Source: Paenibacillus sp. GSMTC-2017 (GTDB taxonomy: Bacteria; Bacillota; Bacilli; Paenibacillales; Paenibacillaceae). Taken from it: a DNA stretch of 64,000 bases. The stretch covers positions 682,001 to 746,000 of the forward strand of contig NZ_JAECMT010000002.1 of NCBI RefSeq assembly GCF_016019935.1, given 5' to 3'. Shown in pieces: positions 1 to 7,935 of the stretch. Within the stretch, counting starts at the first letter, position 1. Each line of letters starts with the position of its first letter. Made by a program: the position numbers and the translations under genes. Under the pieces are notes generated by a model. The model saw only the letters and a list, made by a program, of their open reading frames with translations. It was not told where the DNA came from and ran no database searches.

Positions 1-308
1 ATATTGTTGTGCACATAGTTTGCAAAATCTGCTCCCCAACTATTACGTACTCCTGGGATGCCGGCTAAGTGATAAACAATGTCGACATCCGCAAGTAGCT
101 CCTCCCACTTCACATTAGCCAAATTATCCTGTATGAATGTAAAGCGACTATTAGTAAAACTTTTTTCCAAATGACGAGTTCTGATTTGTTCTATCTCTTC
201 ACGTATGAGTCCATCTATCCCGATAACTTCATAGTTAGGATTATTTAGCAACGTTTCACAAAGATGAGAACCGATAAATCCCGCTGCTCCTGTCACTACA
301 ATTTTCAT
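1..308 (-). CDS. NAD-dependent epimerase/dehydratase, partial (C-terminus off the window)
   Basis: The first ~102 codons of a nucleotide-sugar epimerase of the extended short-chain dehydrogenase type are present; the rest lies beyond base 1. The protein opens with MKIVVTGAAGFIGSHL, the GxxGxxG Rossmann motif that binds NAD, and continues to DIVYHLAGIPGVRNSW, where this family has its conserved H-L-A-A/G segment. The ATG overlaps the TGA of the upstream ugd gene as ATGA, so the two are translationally coupled. Because ugd makes UDP-glucuronate, the most likely activity is UDP-glucuronate 4-epimerase or a related UDP-uronate enzyme in surface polysaccharide synthesis. That assignment is inferred from context; the substrate cannot be read from the fragment. 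Confidence 0.85.
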   Translation of the reverse strand, partial: MKIVVTGAAGFIGSHLCETLLNNPNYEVIGIDGLIREEIEQIRTRHLEKSFTNSRFTFIQDNLANVKWEELLADVDIVYHLAGIPGVRNSWGADFANYVHNN

Positions 309-1588
309 GGGCGACCCACCCCAACATAACGTAGACCTTCTTGCTCGATCGCAATTCGATCAAGTACATTCCGTCCGTCCATAACGACATTCCCTCTCAT
401 AACTCCTTTTACTTCTTTCCAATCTCCTTGAAGGAACTCTTGCCAGCCTGTCGCGACAATAAGCGCATCCACATCTTGTACTGCTCTCATCGCTGTATCA
501 CTCCAGCTCACACCAACAATCTGTGGAGCAACGAGCGGGTCGTAAGCAGTTATTTGGCATCCCCTCGCGGCAAGCCTCTCCATAAATGCAATCGCTTGAG
601 AGTAACGGATATCATCCGTATTTTCCTTAAAGGTAGCTCCCCACACAGCAATATGAGAATTCTCATTTAAAGAACCAATAACTCTCTCCAGCTTTTCAAC
701 ATATACATCAAGCTGTGAGTCATTAATCTCAGCTACCGTATGAAGTAAATTAAGCGGTAATGCTTTAGTAGCTGCTGCTCCGATAAGTGCATTGACATCT
801 TTAGGCAAACACGACCCTCCATAACCAATCCCCGCCTGAAAAAACTTACCTCCGATTCTACTGTCCATACCAATACCAACCGATACTTTTGTTATATCGG
901 CGTCATAAACATCACATATTCTAGCGAGTTCATTAATGAATGACAGCTTCGTTGCAAGAAACGCATTCGAGCCGTATTTAATCATTTCCGCTTCTGTTCT
1001 TCCAGTAATTAGTGTCTCCGTCTGAATGCCCGCATAAAGCTCACGGACTCTCTCTATAGCGATTTCGTTGGTCGCCCCGATAACCATTCGATCAGGGTGC
1101 AGCGAATCAAATATTGCAGTCCCTTCTCTTAAAAACTCAGGATTAGAAACAATATCAAATACATCCGAAGAAAGTCCCTTATCTAGTAGAAAACGAACAG
1201 CCCAATTCCCTGTCCCAGGCGGAACTGTACTTTTTAGAATGATCGTTTTATACGTTCGAATAACTTCACTTATTGTAAGCAGTACACTTTTTACATAGAC
1301 GAGATCCGCAGTTCCGTCTGAAGCGGATGGTGTGCCTACCGCAATCATAATGACTTCATTTTTCTCCAAATGTTCTTCAACCTCTGAACTAAAAAGTAGT
1401 CGATTCTCATTCCTATTATTTTCGATTAACTCATTCAAGCCAGGTTCAAATATCGGGATAATACCGCTGTTCAACAACGAAATTTTCCCCTTGTCGCGAT
1501 CTACACAAACAACACTATGCCCAAGCTGAGATAATACAGCAGCAGTAGTTAAGCCCACATATCCTGCGCCTACAATACAAATATTCAT
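305..1588 (-). CDS. ugd: UDP-glucose 6-dehydrogenase
   Basis: 427 residues, full length for the UDP-glucose/GDP-mannose dehydrogenase family. It oxidises UDP-glucose to UDP-glucuronate in the cytosol using two NAD+. The N-terminus MNICIVGAGYVGLTTAAVL is the NAD-binding motif. STVPPGTG, SNPEFLREG and the catalytic-cysteine segment GIGYGGSCLPKD follow in the family order, and a C-terminal UDP-binding domain includes WGATFKENTDDIR. An AGAGGGATG ribosome site precedes the ATG. The gene overlaps the following epimerase gene by four bases. A galU-type gene diverges from it across 209 bases, so the three genes cover glucose-1-phosphate to UDP-glucose to UDP-glucuronate to an epimerised uronate. The product probably feeds a teichuronic acid or exopolysaccharide pathway (inferred). 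Confidence 0.95.
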   Translation of the reverse strand: MNICIVGAGYVGLTTAAVLSQLGHSVVCVDRDKGKISLLNSGIIPIFEPGLNELIENNRNENRLLFSSEVEEHLEKNEVIMIAVGTPSASDGTADLVYVKSVLLTISEVIRTYKTIILKSTVPPGTGNWAVRFLLDKGLSSDVFDIVSNPEFLREGTAIFDSLHPDRMVIGATNEIAIERVRELYAGIQTETLITGRTEAEMIKYGSNAFLATKLSFINELARICDVYDADITKVSVGIGMDSRIGGKFFQAGIGYGGSCLPKDVNALIGAAATKALPLNLLHTVAEINDSQLDVYVEKLERVIGSLNENSHIAVWGATFKENTDDIRYSQAIAFMERLAARGCQITAYDPLVAPQIVGVSWSDTAMRAVQDVDALIVATGWQEFLQGDWKEVKGVMRGNVVMDGRNVLDRIAIEQEGLRYVGVGRP

Positions 1589-1797
1589 AAAGTTGCATCC
1601 CTCTTTTCATTACCTCTATTCGCTACACTATCTTGTGCGGCGACGGGCAAAAGGGAAACGGCTATTCGCATAGTAACCTTTACAAAACTTTTTTATTTGT
1701 AGTAGTACAACTGCCCCTTTTGCGAGCTGACAGGCTTCATTTGCGAAATGAGCAATATAATATATCTATAGGAATCCTATTATGTGAGGTGATAATA

Positions 1798-2604
1798 ATG
1801 ATTCATAGAGCCATCATTCCAGCCGCAGGGTATGGCATCCGTAATTTACCAGTCACCAAATCGATTCCAAAGGAAATGTTCCCTATTGCTGGGCGACCAA
1901 CCATAGAATATATTGTGGAAGAAGCTATACTGGCAGGAATCGAGGAAATATTAATCGTTCTTTCTCGCAATAAAAATGAGATTATGAATTATTTCGATCG
2001 TTCTATCGAATTGGAATGTATCCTATCCGCTAGAGGTAAAGATTATCTTATACCAAAGATAACTCCGCCCAAAGTCCGTATTCATTATATCCGCCAACAT
2101 GAAGCGCTCGGGCTAGGACATGCCGTGTTGCTTGGTCAATCATTTGCTGGAAACGAGCCGTTTGCTGTGCTACTCCCAGATCAAGTGAGTCTTCAGCGAA
2201 CGTCGATGCTTATCCCACTAATAAAAACGTTCGATAACTTCTCAACTAATGTAATAGGATTGCAACATGTCAAAACAGAACTGTTAAAGAACTACGGTGT
2301 TGTTTCGGCAAAAAGAATTAAACAACGGGTTTTCGATATAGAATCTATTGTTGAGAAACCAGAAATCAATCCGCCTTCGAACCTTGCCCTAATGGGAAGA
2401 TACATCCTTAAATCTGAAATATTCGAATTACTGAAAGAGACAAGACCTGGGCAAGGTGGAGAAATACAATTGACCGATGCATTGAGTAAGATTTGTTCCA
2501 CTAGTGGAATGATCGGGTATGCGTATAAGGAGCGCTGGTACGACACAAGTATCGATCTGGATTATTTAAAGATTCAGCAACAAGCGATCCATATGAATTT
2601 GTAA
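1798..2604 (+). CDS. galU: UTP--glucose-1-phosphate uridylyltransferase
   Basis: 268 residues; makes UDP-glucose from UTP and glucose-1-phosphate. The start is the ATG at 1798, because GAGGTGATAATA sits immediately before it; the open frame extends further upstream but without a ribosome site. The nucleotidyltransferase signature is clear: AAGYGIRNLPVTKSIPKEM, a shared PTIEYIVEEAI, GLGHAVL, the metal-binding region VLLPDQ, VEKPEINPPSNLALMGRYI and GEIQLTDAL near the end. It is somewhat shorter than typical GalU/GtaB (about 290-300 residues), and the usual GLGTR loop reads GYGIR, so it is a divergent paralogue. It diverges from ugd, whose substrate it supplies. A candidate -10 TATAAT lies at 1756-1761 without a convincing -35. 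Confidence 0.9.
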   Translation: MIHRAIIPAAGYGIRNLPVTKSIPKEMFPIAGRPTIEYIVEEAILAGIEEILIVLSRNKNEIMNYFDRSIELECILSARGKDYLIPKITPPKVRIHYIRQHEALGLGHAVLLGQSFAGNEPFAVLLPDQVSLQRTSMLIPLIKTFDNFSTNVIGLQHVKTELLKNYGVVSAKRIKQRVFDIESIVEKPEINPPSNLALMGRYILKSEIFELLKETRPGQGGEIQLTDALSKICSTSGMIGYAYKERWYDTSIDLDYLKIQQQAIHMNL

Positions 2605-2652
2605 ATAGGAAATGAAAATGGAATGGTATGACTACTTCGAGCTACGCCAAAA

Positions 2653-2689
2653 AGCAGGAATTCGATTTCTACAAAAACTTATTCCTGCT
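2653..2689 (+). terminator. hairpin after the galU-type gene
   Basis: Arms AGCAGGAAT and ATTCCTGCT flank a 19-base loop about 50 bases after the stop codon. There is no clear T tract behind it, so termination is only suggested. Confidence 0.35.
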
Positions 2690-2725
2690 CATAGGTTCCT
2701 ATAATAACGTAATAAAACCTATCGT

Positions 2726-2754
2726 TTGACCGTATAGCTCCCACCAATTACAAT
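2726..2754 (+). promoter_or_regulatory. vegetative (sigma-A type) promoter for the GH3 gene
   Basis: TTGACC, 17 bases, TACAAT, ending 33 bases before the GH3 ATG. Both hexamers match the sigma-A consensus at five of six positions. Confidence 0.7.
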
Positions 2755-2787
2755 AAGGTATACGTTAATACGATGGAGGAAATATAA

Positions 2788-4077
2788 ATGCGCAAGAAAG
2801 TCCCCCTCATAATCGTTGTTTTTTTATGTTTGTTTGTGCTTACTAATTGTAGTAGTGACAATATACAAACATCCACCTCAGAAAAATCTACTCCCACTAA
2901 CACAACTTACACAATTAACAACACTCATTCCGAACCACCTTCCAAAGTGAACCTTGACGAAAATGTTACTCCAACTACTTCTTACACAAACCACATACAA
3001 GCGATACTTGATGGCATGAGTGTAGAAGAAAAGATTGGCCAACTCGTCATTGTTGGGTTAAACGGAAAATCGATGCAACCCATTACTCGAGATTTGATCG
3101 AAAACTATAAGGTCGGCGGTTTTATTTTGTTCAAAGATAATATAGCAAATCCAGATCAAACGTTAGCACTCCTTAATGAGCTTAAGGAAGCGAACGAAAT
3201 TAATGCTGTACCATTATGGTTAAGTGTTGATCAAGAAGGGGGAAGAGTTCGCCGATTGCCGAACGAATTCATTAAAACTCCGTCTGCTGGTAAGATCGGC
3301 GCCACTGATGATGCTGCTTACACGTATAAAGTTGGACAAGCACTTGGCAATAAACTTCATGCTCTCGGGTTTAATATGAATTTTGCACCTGTACTTGATA
3401 TAAATAGTAATCCAAAAAACCCGGTCATTGGTGATCGTTCATTTGGTTCAGATGCTGAAACGGTTATCACACATGGGTTAGCGATGATGCAAGGAATAAC
3501 GTCGCAAGAAGTTGCCGCAGTCGTCAAACATTTCCCAGGACATGGCGACACAGGAGTAGATTCTCACTATGACTTGCCGCTAGTTAACAAATCACTTACA
3601 GAACTCGAACAATTTGAACTACTTCCATTTGTTAAAGCGATTGAAGCAGATACCGATGCAATTATGATCGCCCATCTCTTAATGATTCAGTTAGATGACC
3701 AAAATCCTGCTTCTATTTCTAAACCGGTTATTACTGATTTGTTAAGAGAGAAACTCGGGTTTAACGGTGTAGTCGTCACTGATGATATGACAATGGGTGG
3801 ATTAATAAATACAAATAATATCGGAGAAGCAGCCGTCAAAACAATTTTGGCGGGAAGTGATCTTATTATTGTCGGTCATATGGATACACTTCAACGCGAG
3901 GTGTTGGATGCACTACATAAAAGTGTCCAGAGCGGAGAAATTTCAGAAGAGCGTCTCGATGAGAGTGTATATCGACTACTTGCTCTCAAAGAAAAATATA
4001 AAGTCAATAATAGACCGATTGAGGAAATAAATGTTCAGGAAGTAAACAACTTCATAGAATATGCCCTCGGCAAATAA
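2788..4077 (+). CDS. glycoside hydrolase family 3 beta-N-acetylglucosaminidase, lipoprotein (NagZ type)
   Basis: 429 residues. It is predicted to remove N-acetylglucosamine from muropeptides or chitin fragments outside the membrane. The N-terminus is a signal peptide ending LTNC; Cys21 would be lipidated, although Asn just before the Cys is not the usual Gly/Ala/Ser. A Thr/Ser-rich linker runs to about residue 65, then the GH3 barrel. The NagZ signature KHFPGHGDTGVDSH (residues 246-259) carries the mobile Asp-His acid/base pair, and VVTDDMTM carries the nucleophile Asp332. There is no C-terminal GH3 domain, unlike the second GH3 gene at 30170-31981. The start has GGAGG eight bases upstream and a good promoter. 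It stands alone, closed by a bidirectional terminator shared with ktrB. Confidence 0.9.
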   Translation: MRKKVPLIIVVFLCLFVLTNCSSDNIQTSTSEKSTPTNTTYTINNTHSEPPSKVNLDENVTPTTSYTNHIQAILDGMSVEEKIGQLVIVGLNGKSMQPITRDLIENYKVGGFILFKDNIANPDQTLALLNELKEANEINAVPLWLSVDQEGGRVRRLPNEFIKTPSAGKIGATDDAAYTYKVGQALGNKLHALGFNMNFAPVLDINSNPKNPVIGDRSFGSDAETVITHGLAMMQGITSQEVAAVVKHFPGHGDTGVDSHYDLPLVNKSLTELEQFELLPFVKAIEADTDAIMIAHLLMIQLDDQNPASISKPVITDLLREKLGFNGVVVTDDMTMGGLINTNNIGEAAVKTILAGSDLIIVGHMDTLQREVLDALHKSVQSGEISEERLDESVYRLLALKEKYKVNNRPIEEINVQEVNNFIEYALGK

Positions 4078-4118
4078 CAAACATCCACTACTCGTCTGAG
4101 TGTGGATGTTTGTTTGCG
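4076..4118. terminator. bidirectional terminator between GH3 gene and ktrB
   Basis: Arms AACAAACATCCAC (4076-4088) and GTGGATGTTTGTT (4102-4114) form a perfect 13-bp stem whose outer pairs supply T-rich ends on both strands. It starts in the GH3 stop codon and ends just before the ktrB stop. Confidence 0.8.
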
Positions 4119-4121
4119 TTT

Positions 4122-5462
4122 CTAACCAATAAGTACTTTTTCCTCCGGGTAGCCGATCTTACTATCACGTTGCTTGTTCGCAAGGGCAAAAGCAAGTGTA
4201 AGCGGACCAAGACGTCCTGCAAACATCGTGAATATAATAATAGCTTTCCCAACAGGAGACAATTCTGGTGTGATGCCTAGCGACATACCCACTGTAGCAA
4301 ATGCAGATGTCGCTTCGAACAGTAGATCGATAAATTGTTGTCCGGGTTCCGTAATCGTCAAAATAAATGAAACGACTAATACAAGACTAAGTGAAATCAT
4401 AATGACCGATAATGCGCTTAACACAAGTTCATTGCTAATTTTACGTTTAAAAATATGAACCTGACTGCGCCCTCTAATATTACTGTACATAGCAACTAAG
4501 AGGACCATAAACGTATTCGTTTTAATACCGCCGCCCGTTGATCCCGAAGAAGCACCGATAAACATAAGAAACACCATAAGAAACTGTGACGCTGTTAACA
4601 TTCCTGCAAGATCAATAGAGTTGAATCCTGCTGTCCGTGTCGTCGTACTTTGGAAATACGCGGCCCACAACTGTTCACTAAGCGTTAAATGTCCAAACAC
4701 TGCTGGATTAAACAGTTCAAGAATAAAGATGATAATAAACCCACCGACAGATAGTAGCGTGGATATTAAAAGAACAATCTTCGTATGTAGAGCAAATTTG
4801 CTCCATCTACGTTTCCTGTATATGTCTACAATAACCATAAACCCGATACCGCCGGCAATATACAACATTGAAATAACAATATTAACAATCGGGTCACCTA
4901 CATATCGGACTAAGCTGTCTGACCATAATCCGAACCCAGCATTATTAAATGATGAAACCGAATGAAATACAGCATAATAAGCAGCTTGACCAAGGCCTAA
5001 ATCAGGTATCCATCTTAACCATAAAATCAGGGCACCTACTGCCTCAAATGTTAGTGTAATAAAAAAGATACTTAGTACTAGTTTAACTAGTCCTTGTATC
5101 GAAGACGACTTTGTTGATTCCTGAAGAAAAACACGTTGCTTGAGTCCAATTCGTTTACCAAGAATCAAAGCTATTATGACACCGTACGTCATAAACCCCA
5201 TCCCACCTATTTGGATCAACAGCATAATAATAAGTTGACCAAACAGAGTAAAGTCTTGTCCCGTATCAAGCACGACTAGTCCCGTAACACATACGGCAGA
5301 TGTTGACGTAAATAAGGCATCGAGAATACCGATAGATGCTCCACTCGTCGAGGAAATAGGAAGAGCAAGCAATAAACCACCGATTAAAATAATAATAGCA
5401 AAACCAATAGCGGTTAATTGATGAGGATTAAGCTTCGTTTTCTTAATGGTCGCAAACGGCAT
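4122..5462 (-). CDS. ktrB: potassium uptake channel subunit KtrB (TrkH/KtrB family)
   Basis: 446 residues from the ATG at 5462, which follows AGGAGG at seven bases; a TTG two codons earlier lies too close to that site. It is a membrane protein with the four-fold M1-P-M2 plan of the Trk/Ktr superfamily. The four selectivity-filter loops are visible as TSTSAVCVTGL, SFNNAGFGLW, TTTRTAGFNS and SAFATVGMSLG, each with its conserved glycine. It imports K+ coupled to Na+ or the membrane potential, gated by the cytosolic KtrA ring. It lies 11 bases behind ktrA under the same c-di-AMP riboswitch, so a tight functional and regulatory pair is expected. Confidence 0.93.
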   Translation of the reverse strand: MPFATIKKTKLNPHQLTAIGFAIIILIGGLLLALPISSTSGASIGILDALFTSTSAVCVTGLVVLDTGQDFTLFGQLIIMLLIQIGGMGFMTYGVIIALILGKRIGLKQRVFLQESTKSSSIQGLVKLVLSIFFITLTFEAVGALILWLRWIPDLGLGQAAYYAVFHSVSSFNNAGFGLWSDSLVRYVGDPIVNIVISMLYIAGGIGFMVIVDIYRKRRWSKFALHTKIVLLISTLLSVGGFIIIFILELFNPAVFGHLTLSEQLWAAYFQSTTTRTAGFNSIDLAGMLTASQFLMVFLMFIGASSGSTGGGIKTNTFMVLLVAMYSNIRGRSQVHIFKRKISNELVLSALSVIMISLSLVLVVSFILTITEPGQQFIDLLFEATSAFATVGMSLGITPELSPVGKAIIIFTMFAGRLGPLTLAFALANKQRDSKIGYPEEKVLIG

Positions 5463-5473
5463 TCCCAATCCTC

Positions 5474-6136
5474 CTAATCTTCGAATGTTCGCTCGAAGCG
5501 TGCAATGTCGGTATTTTTCCCTATGATTACAAGCATGTCACCTTCGAAAATAATCTCATCTGCATGAGGAGATACAACAAGTTCATTGTTCGTTCTACGA
5601 ATAGCCATCACACTGCAGCCAAACTTCGCCCGAAAATCTAACGTCTTTAGCGTCTTCCGTCCAAATGTTTCTGGGGCAATAATTTCTACTAAGCTGTACT
5701 CAGGAGATAGCTCTAAATATTCAATCATATTTTTTGATGTGACTTGATGAGCTACCCGTACACCTGTATCCCGCTCAGGATGGACGATGTGATCCGCACC
5801 TACTCCTTCAAGAACTCGTTGGTGATAGTCGCTAGTCGCTTTTGCTGTAACGAACTTCACACCCATGTCTTTTAAAATAAGTGTAGTCAGTATACTCGAC
5901 TGAAGATCTTCGCCTATCGCGACAATCGCATGATCCATATTTCTTATTCCAAGCTCTCGCATGACTTGGTCATCTGTTGAGTCGCCTTGATATACATGCG
6001 TTAGAATTGAAGCGTACTCTTGGACTCTACGCTCGTCTTTGTCAATTCCCATAACTTCGTAGCCTAGTGATATAAGCGTCTTCGTCACGCTGCCTCCGAA
6101 CCTACCTAATCCTATAACTACAAATTGCTTTTTCAT
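5474..6136 (-). CDS. ktrA: potassium uptake regulatory subunit KtrA (RCK domains)
   Basis: 220 residues. The N-terminal RCK/TrkA-N domain begins MKKQFVVIGLGRFGGSV with the GxGxxG nucleotide-binding fold. The C-terminal TrkA-C domain (from about residue 140) ends near VISPHADEI-like text and GDMLVIIGKN. Homologues form an octameric ring that binds ATP/ADP and, in TrkA-C, often c-di-AMP, and opens KtrB (family knowledge). GAGG lies ten bases before the ATG. The 5' leader carries a c-di-AMP riboswitch and terminator, so the second messenger probably represses synthesis and may also act on the protein. Confidence 0.93.
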   Translation of the reverse strand: MKKQFVVIGLGRFGGSVTKTLISLGYEVMGIDKDERRVQEYASILTHVYQGDSTDDQVMRELGIRNMDHAIVAIGEDLQSSILTTLILKDMGVKFVTAKATSDYHQRVLEGVGADHIVHPERDTGVRVAHQVTSKNMIEYLELSPEYSLVEIIAPETFGRKTLKTLDFRAKFGCSVMAIRRTNNELVVSPHADEIIFEGDMLVIIGKNTDIARFERTFED

Positions 6137-6182
6137 CCTTGTACAGCCTCTTTTCTTCTAGTAAATACAGATAAATGCACAG

Positions 6183-6214
6183 CAAAAAACCACAGAGAAA
6201 AGGATCTCTGTGGT
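6183..6214 (-). terminator. riboswitch expression-platform terminator
   Basis: On the minus strand ACCACAGAGA, a six-base loop and TCTCTGTGGT (10-bp perfect stem, 6189-6214) are followed by a T run at 6183-6188. It lies between the riboswitch aptamer and ktrA, so it terminates the leader rather than a gene. Confidence 0.88.
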
Positions 6215-6237
6215 CGAATTGAACACGAGTGGTCACA

Positions 6238-6390
6238 CTTCATCTCTCGAATAACGCTTACGGAGTTAGCTGTCGGATTCGGGAATCGAGATTTCCCTAC
6301 CATACTAATTATGGATTCACCCCTGCGACGACTGTTCGTCGCGATGGTTCCCCCGCTCATCTTACGGATGACTCAGCGTTTCGTTTATTC
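6238..6390 (-). ncRNA. c-di-AMP riboswitch (ydaO/yuaA leader) controlling ktrAB
   Basis: Read on the minus strand, the leader contains the conserved blocks of the ydaO-type aptamer in order: CGCTGAGTC, GAGCGGGGGAACC, AGGGGTGAATCC, a variable hairpin, TAGGG, then CCGAATCCGACAGCTAAC, TCCGTAAGCG and a closing GAGAGATGAAG. The sequence is followed by an intrinsic terminator and then ktrA. This class binds c-di-AMP and turns the gene off; in B. subtilis one member sits ahead of ktrAB (yuaA), the same context as here. Boundaries are approximate. From 6391 to 6564, between the aptamer and glcF, I see a possible -35 TTGACG (6442-6447, minus strand) but no clear -10, and no other gene. Confidence 0.92.
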
Positions 6391-6564
6391 AGTTATAGAC
6401 ATATGCTACTCCTTTATAAATCAAATGTAAAAGTTCATTACCGTCAACTTAAGGCTGAATTCGTTTAAAATGCGAATAATAAAACGCTTACATTCATCGT
6501 TCTATCACTCAATCGTTGATTCTCCATGTTTCTTGTCGATTATCGTCATTTATTTGCAAAAAAA

Positions 6565-7935
6565 TTAATTCGAGTCTGATACAATACGTTCATACAAGAA
6601 ATCTACGATATGTTGTGCTTCCATTTTGAAAGGCGGCTTATGTTGTTCTATTCCAAGCTTCATTTGCAGTAGGCAGCCCGGATTACTTGTCAACATAAAG
6701 GTAGCTTTTGTATTCGTTGCATGTTCCATCTTATGCTCCAGTAATTGCCCTGCCATCTCGGGCTGAAGTACATTGTATGTACCCGCAGAGCCGCAGCAAC
6801 GATCCGATTCCTTCATTTCTATAAATGTCGTCCCCCCAACACTTCGCATTAATTGTCTTGGCTGAGCAGAACTCTTCATTACGTTCCGTAAATGACAAGA
6901 ATCTTGATACGTAATTGACACATTCCCACCTGTATCCTTATTCTCTGCAAATGCAGGAATACGTCCCTTATCTACAATTAACTTGCTTACATCGATGACC
7001 CGCTCCGCAAACCAGCGAGCATCGTCACGAGTTTGTATACTTTCATCCTCATGCAATAAATGGTCATATTCAACGAGTAATGCTCCACATCCACCTGCAT
7101 TTGAGGCTATATAATCAATACCTGCTCTTTTAAATACATCGATGTTTGTCTTTGCTAGCGACCTCGCTTGATCCATCTCACCGCTATGTGCATGGAGTGC
7201 TCCACAGCATACTTGCGCTTTTGGAATAACGACTTCAAAGCCTGCTTCTGACAACAGCTTCACCGTATTCACATTTGTTCCGGCAAACATAACGTCCATA
7301 ATACAGCCTCTGAACAATGCCACTCGCGCAATGGCCTCTCCTTTAGCTGGGTAAAAAGTGCCTAACTGCTCCACAACACCTTTCGATGTCGATTCGGGTA
7401 AAATACTTTCCATTTCCCTTAAGTGCTGAGGAAACAAGCGCATAACACCTGTACCTCTTGCTAATTTCTGCAAGCCAGATTGTTGATAAAAGGCGAGCGA
7501 GCCGCCAAGCATCTTCATGTTACTACGTTTTGGAAAAATACCACTAAAGATAAGCTTCCGAAGTCCCTTAACCGGAACACTATGCACGGCATGATCTTCT
7601 ATCGCATCTCTTGCTTGCTCGATCAATTGCCCGTACTTCACATCGGCTGGGCAAACGGGTTCGCATGCTCGGCAGCCTAGACAATGGTTCATCTGGTCTT
7701 GAAATGCTTGATCAGGGTCCATCAGTCCGTCGGCAACTGCTTTCATAAGTGCGATGCGTCCACGCGGCGATTCTGGTTCAAGGCCAGTCTCACGGAAAGT
7801 TGGGCAAGCAGGCAAGCAGAAGCCGCAACGCATACAATTTGTGAGTTGATCGTAATCCAGCTTTTTTAACAACGACTGGGCTAAAGGATTCGAATGCTGG
7901 ATATTCGGTTTAGTCATCACATTTGAATTAGCCAT
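6565..7935 (-). CDS. glcF: glycolate oxidase iron-sulfur subunit GlcF
   Basis: 456 residues from the ATG at 7935 (MANSNVMTKPN), preceded by GGGTGG; the frame is open further upstream inside glcD but without a ribosome site. Two 4Fe-4S motifs are present, CMRCGFCLPACP (Cys34, 37, 40, 44) and CLGCRACEPVCP (Cys85, 88, 91, 95). Two CCG domains follow, with VCCGALHAHSG and DRCCGSAGTYNV. The protein takes electrons from GlcD and passes them to the membrane quinone pool during oxidation of glycolate or another 2-hydroxyacid. The start overlaps the glcD stop by eight bases, so the two are coupled. D-lactate is an alternative substrate for this family. Confidence 0.9.
   Translation of the reverse strand: MANSNVMTKPNIQHSNPLAQSLLKKLDYDQLTNCMRCGFCLPACPTFRETGLEPESPRGRIALMKAVADGLMDPDQAFQDQMNHCLGCRACEPVCPADVKYGQLIEQARDAIEDHAVHSVPVKGLRKLIFSGIFPKRSNMKMLGGSLAFYQQSGLQKLARGTGVMRLFPQHLREMESILPESTSKGVVEQLGTFYPAKGEAIARVALFRGCIMDVMFAGTNVNTVKLLSEAGFEVVIPKAQVCCGALHAHSGEMDQARSLAKTNIDVFKRAGIDYIASNAGGCGALLVEYDHLLHEDESIQTRDDARWFAERVIDVSKLIVDKGRIPAFAENKDTGGNVSITYQDSCHLRNVMKSSAQPRQLMRSVGGTTFIEMKESDRCCGSAGTYNVLQPEMAGQLLEHKMEHATNTKATFMLTSNPGCLLQMKLGIEQHKPPFKMEAQHIVDFLYERIVSDSN

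Noticed and set aside
1633-1797. N-terminal extension of the galU-type protein
   Set aside because: The family start motif and a GAGGTGATAATA ribosome site place the start at 1798; the extension lies in the divergent promoter region.
6133-6360. 75-codon frame through the ktrA leader
   Set aside because: It runs through the conserved blocks of the c-di-AMP riboswitch and its terminator; the sequence is explained by RNA structure and has no ribosome site.
6481-6494. cre-like sequence (minus strand TGTAAGCGTTTTAT) between glcF and the ktrAB leader
   Set aside because: Only 12 of 14 consensus positions, and the two mismatches are at the conserved end; position relative to any promoter is unclear.
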